The notes under the pieces are model-generated. The model did not search any database. It had not been told where the DNA came from and saw only the letters and a list, made by a program, of their open reading frames with translations. This document shows, piece after piece, positions 7,657-15,188 of a stretch of DNA of 63,308 nucleotides. The DNA is taken from contig CAKULV010000013.1 of NCBI GenBank assembly GCA_934667425.1, positions 1 through 63,308 on the forward strand, in the 5' to 3' direction. Both the position numbers and the translations under genes were made by a program. Every line of letters starts with the position of its first letter. The stretch's first letter is position 1. Source of the stretch: an uncultured Kiritimatiellota bacterium. GTDB taxonomy: Bacteria > Verrucomicrobiota > Kiritimatiellia > RFP12 > UBA1067.

Positions 7657-8607
7657 ATGAAAATTGCGCAAAAACTTCCGATTCTTCGACGATTGACTGA
7701 CGAACGAATCCTGCCGCTCATCACTGCTGATTATATGCTTTTGGGTCTTCCTTATTATGAGAATCCTGGCGACACGCTGATTTGGGAGGGAACACTTGAA
7801 ATGCTTAAAAAATGTCCGTATCAGTGCGTCCAAACTTACGGATGCGGGAGATGCAAATATGTTCCTCAGGGAAAAGAAACCGTGATCATAGTTCTTGGTG
7901 GCGGCTTCTTTGGGGATCTCTGGCGCCCTGGTTGGCAAAATGTAATGAATGTGATTTCACACTATCCCGACAACCCTATCGTCATCCTCCCGCAATCGAT
8001 TTTCTACAAAAATGAAATGACCCTTAATAAGGATGCCAAGGTGCTTAAAACCCTTAAAAAGCTGACCATCTGCGTCCGAGATACGAAATCCTTTGAGTTT
8101 GCAAATAAACAGTTTGGCGGGGATGTGCGTCTTGCGCCAGATATGGCGTTTTATGCAAACGTTGAACGGTTCAGGCAATCCCCCCCCCCCACCACCAATG
8201 GGAGACGGCTTTACCTTCTTCGCCAAGATCAAGAATCTAACGAGCATGGTGTGAACATCGTTGGCGAAGATGTTGACTGCCAAGATTGGCCAACGATGTC
8301 TGGACAACGCCCACGTTCCTTAAAGCGCATCAGCAAGATAGTAAAATTCCTTAAGAAACATATGTCTGTGGTTGTTGGCGAAAAGATGGAAACAATACTT
8401 TATAGACGCTTCGCGAAAGACATACTTCTTCGGAGCGCTGTGGAATTTCTAAATCCCTATAATGAGGTGTATTCAACTAGACTTCATGGCGCATTGCTAT
8501 CTACACTGTTAGGCAAGAGGGTCTTCGCCATCGACAACAACTACGGCAAGATCAGTGGATGCTTGGAATTGTGGCTTAATGATTGCGATAATTGTACCAT
8601 TCTTTAA
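7657..8607 (+). CDS. Polysaccharide pyruvyl transferase family protein with poly-C tract
   Basis: The product has 316 residues from ATG 7657, 7 nt after the radical SAM stop. The family is recognised from ENPGDTLIWEGT, IIVLGGGFFGDLW, VILPQSIFY, ICVRDTKSFEF and the C-terminal VYSTRLHGALLSTLLGKRV. It would add a pyruvate ketal, or perform a related transfer, on an exported glycan. An unbroken run of 11 C at 8180-8190 encodes SPPP near residue 175. A gain or loss of one C gives early termination about 20-25 codons later, so expression may be phase-variable. The gene overlaps the next one by 29 nt. Confidence 0.8.
   Translation: MKIAQKLPILRRLTDERILPLITADYMLLGLPYYENPGDTLIWEGTLEMLKKCPYQCVQTYGCGRCKYVPQGKETVIIVLGGGFFGDLWRPGWQNVMNVISHYPDNPIVILPQSIFYKNEMTLNKDAKVLKTLKKLTICVRDTKSFEFANKQFGGDVRLAPDMAFYANVERFRQSPPPTTNGRRLYLLRQDQESNEHGVNIVGEDVDCQDWPTMSGQRPRSLKRISKIVKFLKKHMSVVVGEKMETILYRRFAKDILLRSAVEFLNPYNEVYSTRLHGALLSTLLGKRVFAIDNNYGKISGCLELWLNDCDNCTIL
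8180..8190 (+). repeat. Poly-C tract of 11 inside a coding region
   Basis: A homopolymer of 11 C lies mid-gene in otherwise AT-richer sequence. With 10 C the frame reaches a TGA after about 24 codons; with 12 C it reaches a TAA after about 20 codons. This is the classic form of a slipped-strand contingency tract, although read error in such a run is also possible. Confidence 0.8.
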
Positions 8608-9508
8608 CGCAGCGGACACGCTACCCCGTCTGATTTCCGCGCTAAAAGCCCAGCTCTGCACGGAATTCGTTGCACTGTTTGTTGATGATATGTCAACCGA
8701 TGATGGAGCATCGATAATCGCCGCCTCGCAAGACTCGCGTTTCATCGTCCTTAACGGATGTCATCGAGGCCCCGGCGCAGCGCGAAACATTGGGCTGGAC
8801 AAGGCAGATGAACTTCGGGTGGAATACATATCGTTTGTCGATGCTGATGATATACCTCATCCGGAGATGCTGAACGAAGCTAAAAATAGGCTAGAAAGTT
8901 CTGGCGCGGATATTGTACATTTTGAGTGGAGTTCAAGTTACAACGGCCTTCCGAACCCGGATTCCATAGGTCGCCCCTCAATTCACGTTTGGAATAAGTT
9001 ATATCGGCGCCAAGCGATTACGGGAATTCGCTTTATCGATTCCCTCTTTGCCGAAGATCTTGCGTTTTTCATAGAAACAGAATGCCGTAATGTAAGACGA
9101 ACACAAGTGTTGCGTCCGCTTTATACTCATGTCCTTAGGCCCGGATCGCTGTGGGAAACGCGAGACCCTGCCTTGATGGATGCATCATTGCGAAAAGTTG
9201 TCGTCTATGTAAACAACCTTATGTGTGGCATTTCAAATGTAAAGCTAAGGCGACAGTGGTATGGCTTTTATTTGACAAAATTGCTCAAACAATGGCTTCG
9301 CGCACTTGAGTGTAGCCAAGGAGACATCCGCTGTGAGTTGTTGCATGGCTTCGACATATTTCTTCGGGGATTAATAGCAGATGGGCTATTAAATCCGTTT
9401 CGCGTTGGGGGCAAAAACTTTCGCCGATGTCTGTCTCTTCGCTTAAAGGCTTTTACACTCCACCGTAGGGCGCATTCAGAATGGAAAAAACAGGACTCCA
9501 TATTTTGA
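8579..9508 (+). CDS. GT2-family glycosyltransferase
   Basis: The product has 309 residues from ATG 8579; the ATG at 8555 adds residues unlike a GT2 start. It begins with the standard GT-A opening MIAIIVPFFNAADTLPRLI, followed by VALFVDDMSTDDGA, GPGAARNIGLDKA and the metal-binding SFVDADDIPH. A later FAEDLAFFIE fits the acceptor-side acidic motif. It overlaps the pyruvyl transferase gene by 29 nt and ends one base before the next ATG. It probably adds one sugar to a surface glycan repeat; donor and linkage cannot be read. Confidence 0.85.
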   Translation: MIAIIVPFFNAADTLPRLISALKAQLCTEFVALFVDDMSTDDGASIIAASQDSRFIVLNGCHRGPGAARNIGLDKADELRVEYISFVDADDIPHPEMLNEAKNRLESSGADIVHFEWSSSYNGLPNPDSIGRPSIHVWNKLYRRQAITGIRFIDSLFAEDLAFFIETECRNVRRTQVLRPLYTHVLRPGSLWETRDPALMDASLRKVVVYVNNLMCGISNVKLRRQWYGFYLTKLLKQWLRALECSQGDIRCELLHGFDIFLRGLIADGLLNPFRVGGKNFRRCLSLRLKAFTLHRRAHSEWKKQDSIF

Positions 9509-9509
9509 C

Positions 9510-10274
9510 ATGAAATCCGAATATGACTCGATAATCTCACTCGGCGGCTTCTGCGGAGCGGCGTCACAGCTACGTGCTCGCGGACTGCGTCCATGCTCCT
9601 ATCCGCTTGACTGGGTGTTCATGGATGGCCCCGAGTCAATTGAGTGGCTTGCCACGGCTTTTGCCAATGGCTTTGCAGATTTCGCCCTGCGCGAGAACCT
9701 TGTCCCGATAGAGCGCGATGGCGTCGGCGGGCTCGCGCCGTTCAAGTACAAGGATCTGGCAAGCGGGTATTGCTTCATCCACCATTTTTGGCGGTCGATT
9801 GACGATGGTGATGGATACGCCGAGTTCTCCCTAACTATGCGTAGGCGCATCAAGCGCATGCTCTCTTGTTTTTCGCCAGGCAAGTCTGTGCTGCTAATCC
9901 TCGCCACAATCTTTCCATTTGAGCGAGCGCTGGCAGAGAAGCTTCTTTGTGCCATTCGCGAGATGTTCCCTAAAGCGGAAATCGATATGCACGTGATGCA
10001 GTTCAATGTCGCGTTTGATTCTCCGCAGGTGGAAAGCGAACGGTGGCCGGATGGTGCGCCATTCACAGGCGGACGCTACCGCCGGGCCAACGGGGCCTAT
10101 GACCTCAGCCGCACATCGGCGGAGTGGTCGTTTCTCGACGGCATCTCACTACGGGGCTACGAAGTTCCCAAGCCGCACTGGCTGTCAAAGCTGTATATGA
10201 AGCTATGGAAAAGACTTTCCAAGCGATTGCGCAACGACGGGTACGGGGTGCTTGGCATCCGTTTCCGACATTGA
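9510..10274 (+). CDS. DUF1796 protein, putative papain-like cysteine peptidase fold
   Basis: The product has 254 residues from ATG 9510. The N-terminus YDSIISLGGFCGAASQLRARGLR and the following SYPLDWVF are the hallmark of DUF1796, which has been predicted to have a papain-like cysteine peptidase fold, with C in GGFCG as candidate nucleophile. FIHHFWRS may supply a histidine. Such genes often lie in capsule or exopolysaccharide loci, as here. The actual reaction is unknown. Composition rises towards the genome average from about here, marking the right edge of the low-GC stretch. Confidence 0.75.
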   Translation: MKSEYDSIISLGGFCGAASQLRARGLRPCSYPLDWVFMDGPESIEWLATAFANGFADFALRENLVPIERDGVGGLAPFKYKDLASGYCFIHHFWRSIDDGDGYAEFSLTMRRRIKRMLSCFSPGKSVLLILATIFPFERALAEKLLCAIREMFPKAEIDMHVMQFNVAFDSPQVESERWPDGAPFTGGRYRRANGAYDLSRTSAEWSFLDGISLRGYEVPKPHWLSKLYMKLWKRLSKRLRNDGYGVLGIRFRH

Positions 10275-10284
10275 GGATGCGTGT

Positions 10285-11109
10285 ATGGCAGGGAACCTTT
10301 TCATATGGTCGACTAAACGTGTGCGGCGGCTCATCCGTGAAGCTACGGGCGTGGAACTGCCGACGGGACGACTGCGGCTCTCGCGTGACTGCTCATTCGA
10401 GGGTCCGTGCAGACTGACAGCCGACATCGACTTCAAGTCGCCAGTGTCCTTTGGAGCGTTCTCGAGTATTGATGGCGTGCGCGAAACCGGGATCGTGCGA
10501 AACGTGTCCATCGGACGCTACACGTCCATAGGCCGACACGTGGAGATTGGTCTCACGGATCATCCAACCACATGGCTTTCCACGACGGCACGGCAATACA
10601 ACCCGCACTACCTTGGCTGGAACAAGTGGACGAGAAAGACCGTATACACTTGCGCCCATAAAATCTCCCGTCAGGTGACAATCGGCAATGACGTGTGGAT
10701 AGGTGACCATGCGACGATCATGGGCGGCGTAACGGTCGGAGATGGAGCCGTGGTGGCGACAGGTGCTGTTGTGACAAAAGACGTGCCACCCTATGCCATC
10801 GTCGGTGGCGTTCCTGCTCGTATCATCAAATTTCGGTTCGATGAGGAAACGATCCGCGCGATCCGCCAGCAGGAATGGTGGCGGTATGACATTGCGGACT
10901 TCGGGAGCATCAACTGGGCCAACGCCCAATCGGCTATCGCAAGCATAAGGGAAAAGATAGCGTCCATCTCCCCATATGCGCCAGAGTGCGTGAACTGCGC
11001 CAGGCTTGCGCCATATGGATCCTGGAGTCTCTTCCACTTCGAGATTGGGCGGAATGCCATTAGGATAAAGCTTTTCGGGCTCTGGATAGTGCACATAATC
11101 AGGAGGTAG
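10285..11109 (+). CDS. Left-handed beta-helix (hexapeptide) acyltransferase, CatB-like
   Basis: The product has 274 residues from ATG 10285. GAGG lies 8 nt upstream and overlaps the previous stop region, which decides against ATG 10252. Hexapeptide repeats run from about residue 60: VSFGAFSSID, RNVSIGRYTSIGRHVEIG, then VTIGNDVWIGDHATIMGGVTVGDGAVVATGAVVTKDVPPYAIVGG in overlapping turns. The last block is typical of xenobiotic/CatB-type O-acetyltransferases. It would acetylate or otherwise acylate a sugar in the surface polymer, using acyl-CoA. The C-terminal 70 residues are not assigned. Confidence 0.85.
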   Translation: MAGNLFIWSTKRVRRLIREATGVELPTGRLRLSRDCSFEGPCRLTADIDFKSPVSFGAFSSIDGVRETGIVRNVSIGRYTSIGRHVEIGLTDHPTTWLSTTARQYNPHYLGWNKWTRKTVYTCAHKISRQVTIGNDVWIGDHATIMGGVTVGDGAVVATGAVVTKDVPPYAIVGGVPARIIKFRFDEETIRAIRQQEWWRYDIADFGSINWANAQSAIASIREKIASISPYAPECVNCARLAPYGSWSLFHFEIGRNAIRIKLFGLWIVHIIRR

Positions 11110-11114
11110 CACAC

Positions 11115-11675
11115 ATGGCAATAATCAACTTCATCATCTGGCTCATCACTGTGCCGGTCATGACAGGCAAACTGCGCGGACTTCTCCGCTCGCGCATGAA
11201 GTCGTTCTTCCGTTCGCTCCCTGCTCGACGCAAGTGCAAGCACATCGGGAAGAATCTTCGCTGCGGCGGTCTTGTCAGACTCACGCGCAAGACGGAAATC
11301 GGCGACGATGTCGCGCTGCAAGGTGTCTGGGCAAGCGGCAATGGACGGCTCGTTTTCGGCAGCCACATCGCCTGCGGCGACCAGTTGCGCATATTCACAC
11401 GCAACCACAACTATGAGAGCACAAGACTTCCTTTCGACTCTACCTATGTGGCCAAGGATGTGTTTATCGACGACTATGTGTGGATCGGGGCACAGGTCAT
11501 TCTGCTTCCTGGCACACACATACACGAGGGAGCGATCATACAGGCCGGAAGCGTAGTCCACGGCGACATCCCGGCCTGCGCAATCGCGGGCGGAAATCCC
11601 GCGAAGGTGTTCGCGCACCGCGACATTGAACGATTCAACAGGTTGAAGGTTGAATACGAGGCGGGGCGGCTCTAA
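11115..11675 (+). CDS. Hexapeptide-repeat acyltransferase, maltose O-acetyltransferase-like
   Basis: The product has 186 residues from ATG 11115 with a strong AGGAGG just upstream. Residues 1-20 are hydrophobic (INFIIWLITVPVM), which may anchor the protein at the membrane. Repeats of the LbetaH fold follow: TEIGDDVALQG, DYVWIGAQVILLPGTHIHEG, AIIQAGSVVHGDIPACAIAGG. The FTRNHNYES segment supplies the usual catalytic histidine region. It lies 5 nt after the first acyltransferase, so the two act in one operon, probably on different sugars or positions. Confidence 0.85.
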   Translation: MAIINFIIWLITVPVMTGKLRGLLRSRMKSFFRSLPARRKCKHIGKNLRCGGLVRLTRKTEIGDDVALQGVWASGNGRLVFGSHIACGDQLRIFTRNHNYESTRLPFDSTYVAKDVFIDDYVWIGAQVILLPGTHIHEGAIIQAGSVVHGDIPACAIAGGNPAKVFAHRDIERFNRLKVEYEAGRL

Positions 11676-11693
11676 CGCCTCGCGAATCTCCGC

Positions 11694-12833
11694 ATGAAGA
11701 TCGCCATCTACAAGGATACGCTCGCGAACAACCGGGGGGCGGATGTCGCGGTGAGGAATCTTGCCGCCGGATTGTCGGAACGCGGGCATGGCGTGACGCT
11801 TTTCGAGAAGGACGAATTGCGCGAGAAGGCGCTTGGCGGATACGATGTGATGGTCGCCGCCGGGACGAATGAACTGCTTGACCTCGCCGAGATGGACGCT
11901 CTTCCGCCAATCGTCATGCAGTTCCACACGGATCCCGCCTACCAGTTCCGCCACTGGATCAAGAAGTGGCGCAGGAATCGCGCCATCAAGAACGCAATGA
12001 GAAAGTGCGCCGCGATACAGGTGCTGCGCGATGAACACGTGCCGTTCGTGTCGAGGATCGCACCCGATGTCCCTGTCTCCGTAATCGGCAACTGGTCAGA
12101 ACATGGCGCAACGGAAGCCGCCCCACCTGCTGCGCATTTCGCGGGAGAGCCCGCCTCCGCCACGGCCGCAACAAGTTGCGACCCACCCGTGCAACACACG
12201 ACGACGAGGGCGTCGTCGCTACGGATAGCATCCTCAAACATAGAATCTACATCTTCTACACTTCTACACGGCCTTTCCCCAAATCCCCAAATGCAATCGC
12301 AAATCGTAAATCGAAAAATCGAAAATAGACAATTCCCCACCATTCTCTACCCTGCGGCTATCAACAAGGACAAGAATCAGCGGCTGCTGGTGGAGGCCTT
12401 CCGCTTGATCGCGGACGATTTTCCGGAATGGGAGGTGCGCCTCTACGGCAAAGGCAAGCCCAACTTCAAGCCGCATCCGAGAGTGCATCTCATGGGCTTC
12501 GCCGACCTTGCGAGACCGTTCGCGGAATGCGCGTTCGTCGCATTCCCGTCAAAGACAGAAGGCTTTCCGCTGACGATCGCCGATGCTGCCATGTTCGGCA
12601 AGCCGGCCGTGATGATCCACGACTGGATTGGCACGTGCGCCGCAGGGGGAGGAATCGTGACCGCACCGAACATAAGGGCTTTTGCGGAAGGGTTGCGCAC
12701 AATGATGTCCAATGCCGCCATGCGCCTAAAGATGGGCGGAGCGGCAAGAGCATACTGCTCGCAGCGGCATTCACGCACAAAGATTCTTGATCTGTGGGAA
12801 ACGCTGCTTCAAAACGTGGGATGTGGATTATAG
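11694..12833 (+). CDS. GT4-family glycosyltransferase with an intergenic-repeat block inside the frame
   Basis: The product has 379 residues. The N-terminal Rossmann domain runs to about residue 137 (MKIAIYKDTL, NNRGADVAVRNLAAGL, ending VPVSVIGNWS). The C-terminal nucleotide-sugar domain starts at ILYPAAINKDKNQRLL (about 217) and contains the E-x7-E-like FPSKTEGFPLTIADAAMFGKP. Between them, residues about 140-215 are low-complexity (S, T, A, N, Q) and are encoded by sequence identical to the intergenic repeats found elsewhere in the window. Without this block the enzyme would be about 303 residues, a plausible compact GT4. The frame is intact, so the protein may still fold, with the block as a domain linker. 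Confidence 0.85.
   Translation: MKIAIYKDTLANNRGADVAVRNLAAGLSERGHGVTLFEKDELREKALGGYDVMVAAGTNELLDLAEMDALPPIVMQFHTDPAYQFRHWIKKWRRNRAIKNAMRKCAAIQVLRDEHVPFVSRIAPDVPVSVIGNWSEHGATEAAPPAAHFAGEPASATAATSCDPPVQHTTTRASSLRIASSNIESTSSTLLHGLSPNPQMQSQIVNRKIENRQFPTILYPAAINKDKNQRLLVEAFRLIADDFPEWEVRLYGKGKPNFKPHPRVHLMGFADLARPFAECAFVAFPSKTEGFPLTIADAAMFGKPAVMIHDWIGTCAAGGGIVTAPNIRAFAEGLRTMMSNAAMRLKMGGAARAYCSQRHSRTKILDLWETLLQNVGCGL
12111..12338 (+). repeat. In-frame copy of the mosaic intergenic repeat within the GT4 gene
   Basis: 12186-12223 is identical over 38 nt to 12883-12920 and 15095-15132 (core GACGAGGGCGTCGTCGCT). About 12250-12272 resembles the TCTACATCTCTACACTTCT module at 36487-36505. About 12290-12330 is the ATGCAATCGCAAATC module. 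All occur in the order seen in intergenic copies. The block length is close to 228 nt, a multiple of three, and free of stops in the gene frame. Confidence 0.85.
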
Positions 12834-12838
12834 ACCAT

Positions 12839-13024
12839 TCTCGGTCGAGCGGGAGCTCGACCCTCCGCAAGGGGCCGATTCGCCCGTGCAACACACGACG
12901 ACGAGGGCGTCGTCGCTACGAAGAACGGCGCGTGGGGACTCGCACCTCCCTCCGTAAAGCAGAATCAATCAATGCCTAAATCCCCAAATGCAATCGTAAA
13001 TCGTAAATCGAAAATCGCAAATTC
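12839..13024. repeat. Mosaic intergenic repeats after the GT4 gene
   Basis: In order: the GGTCGAGC/GCTCGACC hairpin at about 12841-12860, the CCGCAAGGGGCCGATTC segment, the 38-nt module at 12883-12920, and the AAATCG-type module at about 12985-13022. No gene is seen from 12834 to 13175. A 10-bp inverted repeat (GGATATCGGC at 13075-13084 and its complement at 13123-13132) lies just downstream of darG. Confidence 0.85.
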
Positions 13025-13175
13025 TCCAATGCATCGGCACACATTGCCTCCTGCGCCTAAAGAATTTGCAGCATGGATATCGGCGGATTTGTACCATAGA
13101 CAGACCAAAGGTCATCGGCCATGCCGATATCCTTTGCCGTTCAAAGAAGATGCGGCCGTTCAAAGGTGTCCAGTT

Positions 13176-14222
13176 TCATGATGAAGCAGATGGCACAAGC
13201 CCGAACGCCGAAAGGCGGGCGAAAGCCGCATCGATCTGCCGTTGCGTGAACATCCGCTTGCGCTCGCTCCACGAATGGACGAGTTCACAGGCCCGCTCGG
13301 CGGTGTCCGCCCCTTCTCGGTCGCAAACCCAATGCGTTGTGGCCAGCAGTTCCATTCCCGCATCGGACTCGTACCCGTCTGTCAATTCGCCAACACGAGA
13401 GATCCGCCCGACCGTTTCGGGATAGTTCCGCAAAAACTTCTCGGCGTCATCGCATACCTGAGGGACAAGGTGCAGTTCCTGATAAGGACGCTGCCCATCA
13501 TCAAGGTATCCGTACAGGATATGCCCTTCAGTCCTTCTGAGCACGAATTTGAGGTTTTCCGCAAACGGACCGTAGGGAGCCTTGACGTACCTAAGGCTCA
13601 AATCCTCCCCAACGACCTGCATGAAGTACATAAGCTTGTGTACCTTGAGCAGTGTCAGCACGGGATCCAATGCACTTTTCAAGTAGCCCCGCGAAAGCAG
13701 GGCAAGCGCGGCCCCGCCACGCTTCATTTCATAGGCGGCGGTATTACGGACGGGGCGTATGTCGCGGCTCGCGTCTGGCTCGTAGACGCACACGGACACG
13801 TCCGCCAGCGGCATCAACTTTTCCCATATGAGGCTTTTCACCATGGTCCAGTCAAGCCCCCCAAGGCCACAGCCGAGCGGTGGCATCACGATGGACTTGA
13901 TGCCCCTTTCCTCTACGACACGGCGAAGGTCATCAAGCCCCAAACTGATATCCTCGATCCGGCTAGCACCGCGCCAATGTCGTTTCGTGGGGAAGTTTAT
14001 CAGCCAGCGCGGCCCGATCATGTTGCCAGTGTCGAAGACGAACATTTTCCCCGGAACGACCTCTCTCCTGTCGCAGGCATCCTTATATGCCCTGAAGTTC
14101 GCGGGGTAGCGTTCCTTGAACTGCAGCGCGACGCCCCGTCCCATGATCCCGACGCAATTGACGGTGTTGACGAAAGCCTCGCCATCGGACGAAAACATAT
14201 CCCCTGTCCTGAACTCGATCAT
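13176..14222 (-). CDS. darG: DarG-type antitoxin: macrodomain ADP-ribosylglycohydrolase with C-terminal domain
   Basis: The product has 348 residues from ATG 14222, chosen for AAGGGGG 6 nt upstream; a longer frame starts inside darT. The N-terminal macrodomain (about 1-150) shows IEFRTGDMF, EAFVNTVNCVGIMGRGVALQFK and VMPPLGCGLGGLDW, matching DarG macrodomains that remove ADP-ribose from thymidine in DNA. The C-terminal part (LLKVHKLMYFMQVVG, APYGPFAENLKFVL) matches the second DarG domain, which binds the toxin directly. The gene follows darT by 13 nt. It protects the cell from DarT, and the pair is known to act against phages. Confidence 0.92.
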   Translation of the reverse strand: MIEFRTGDMFSSDGEAFVNTVNCVGIMGRGVALQFKERYPANFRAYKDACDRREVVPGKMFVFDTGNMIGPRWLINFPTKRHWRGASRIEDISLGLDDLRRVVEERGIKSIVMPPLGCGLGGLDWTMVKSLIWEKLMPLADVSVCVYEPDASRDIRPVRNTAAYEMKRGGAALALLSRGYLKSALDPVLTLLKVHKLMYFMQVVGEDLSLRYVKAPYGPFAENLKFVLRRTEGHILYGYLDDGQRPYQELHLVPQVCDDAEKFLRNYPETVGRISRVGELTDGYESDAGMELLATTHWVCDREGADTAERACELVHSWSERKRMFTQRQIDAAFARLSAFGLVPSASS

Positions 14223-14235
14223 CAGATGCCCCCTT

Positions 14236-14895
14236 TCAGTAGTACCATTGCGGAACAACGGCAATCTCTACGGTCTCCAGCAATCCTCGGAGTTTCAACA
14301 GTTGCCCAACCATGGCCGCGACAGCTCTGTTCTTAACGCCGATCTTCCCCGCAAGGGAAATCGGCACCCGGCCCTCGACCAAGAATTCGGCCTGCTTGCG
14401 GTCGGTTACATCAGTCCAATGTGTCGCGCCTATCGCATCCCAGTCCAGGCGATTCAACGCATCAATGTTTCCATAGGCGGTGAAATAATCGGTGGCGGCC
14501 GACACATCCGTCACATAGTACCGAAGCCCGACGGATTCAGCCCAGTCCGCAACCTTCAGTGGATCAAATTCCAAATGTATAATTGGATCCTGTCCGCCCC
14601 TATACGCAAGCTGGGGATGATTTCGTTGAGAAATGACGTAAAGCATTACAGAACGTGGACAGTAGTAGAACGGCACGCATTCACCGACCTTAAGCCCTGC
14701 GCCAAGCGGCTTCTCCGCCCTGCGATGCTTGGTGTGGGCAAATCCGATCATGGTGCCGGGCTTTTTCATGCCCGTGACATTCGAATCGGAATAGATAAAC
14801 CCATCCTTCAAAATCGCGTCCAGCCTATCCACATGAATGATGTGGTAGATTCTTGGCTGGACAGGAGTCGGCGATCTTGGACGAAATACGGGCAT
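14236..14895 (-). CDS. darT: DarT-type toxin, DNA thymidine ADP-ribosyltransferase
   Basis: The product has 219 residues from ATG 14895; upstream GTG 14907 and TTG 14931 are in frame, but the TTG lies within the -10 region. Family features: RIYHIIHVDRLDAILKDG at the N-terminus, FYYCPRSVMLYVI mid-protein, and HWTDVTDRKQAEFLVEG near the C-terminus, where E170 is the expected catalytic glutamate. DarT attaches ADP-ribose from NAD to thymidine bases in single-stranded DNA, stopping replication. It is the first gene of the darTG operon, which lies between two blocks of mosaic repeats. Confidence 0.92.
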   Translation of the reverse strand: MPVFRPRSPTPVQPRIYHIIHVDRLDAILKDGFIYSDSNVTGMKKPGTMIGFAHTKHRRAEKPLGAGLKVGECVPFYYCPRSVMLYVISQRNHPQLAYRGGQDPIIHLEFDPLKVADWAESVGLRYYVTDVSAATDYFTAYGNIDALNRLDWDAIGATHWTDVTDRKQAEFLVEGRVPISLAGKIGVKNRAVAAMVGQLLKLRGLLETVEIAVVPQWYY

Positions 14896-14919
14896 ATTTG
14901 AAATCACATTTTTGACGTC

Positions 14920-14925
14920 ATTGTA
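14920..14925 (-). promoter_or_regulatory. Extended -10 element of darTG
   Basis: On the minus strand, TTGTGG is followed by TACAAT, 24 nt before the darT ATG. There is no Shine-Dalgarno site in the short leader, which would keep toxin translation low. Confidence 0.55.
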
Positions 14926-14959
14926 CCACAACTAGGAAGTCTGCGCCAGTAGCGGGAAG

Positions 14960-15165
14960 TCCTTTCGATTTACGCTTTTTCGGTTTGCGATTGCATCGTC
15001 GCAGTCCATGATCTGTCGCAACAGATTCGCCCGCGCCGCAGGCGTCGGATTGCCCGAGCGAAGCGAACCCGTATGGCCGCAAGGGGCCGATTCGCCCGTG
15101 CAACACACGACGACGAGGGCGTCGTCGCTACGACAGTTGGTAGTTGGTAGATGGTAGTTGATAGT
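14960..15165. repeat. Mosaic intergenic repeats between darT and mlaD
   Basis: The block contains a degenerate AAATCG-type module (about 14968-15000, reversed), a GAGCGAAGCGAACC segment (about 15055), the CCGCAAGGGGCCGATTC segment (about 15077), the 38-nt module at 15095-15132, and a TTGGTAGATGGTAGTTG module (about 15136-15160) that recurs at about 32980-32999. No gene is seen in 14932-15188. Confidence 0.85.
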
Positions 15166-15188
15166 ACAATCTTCTCAACCACTCAACT

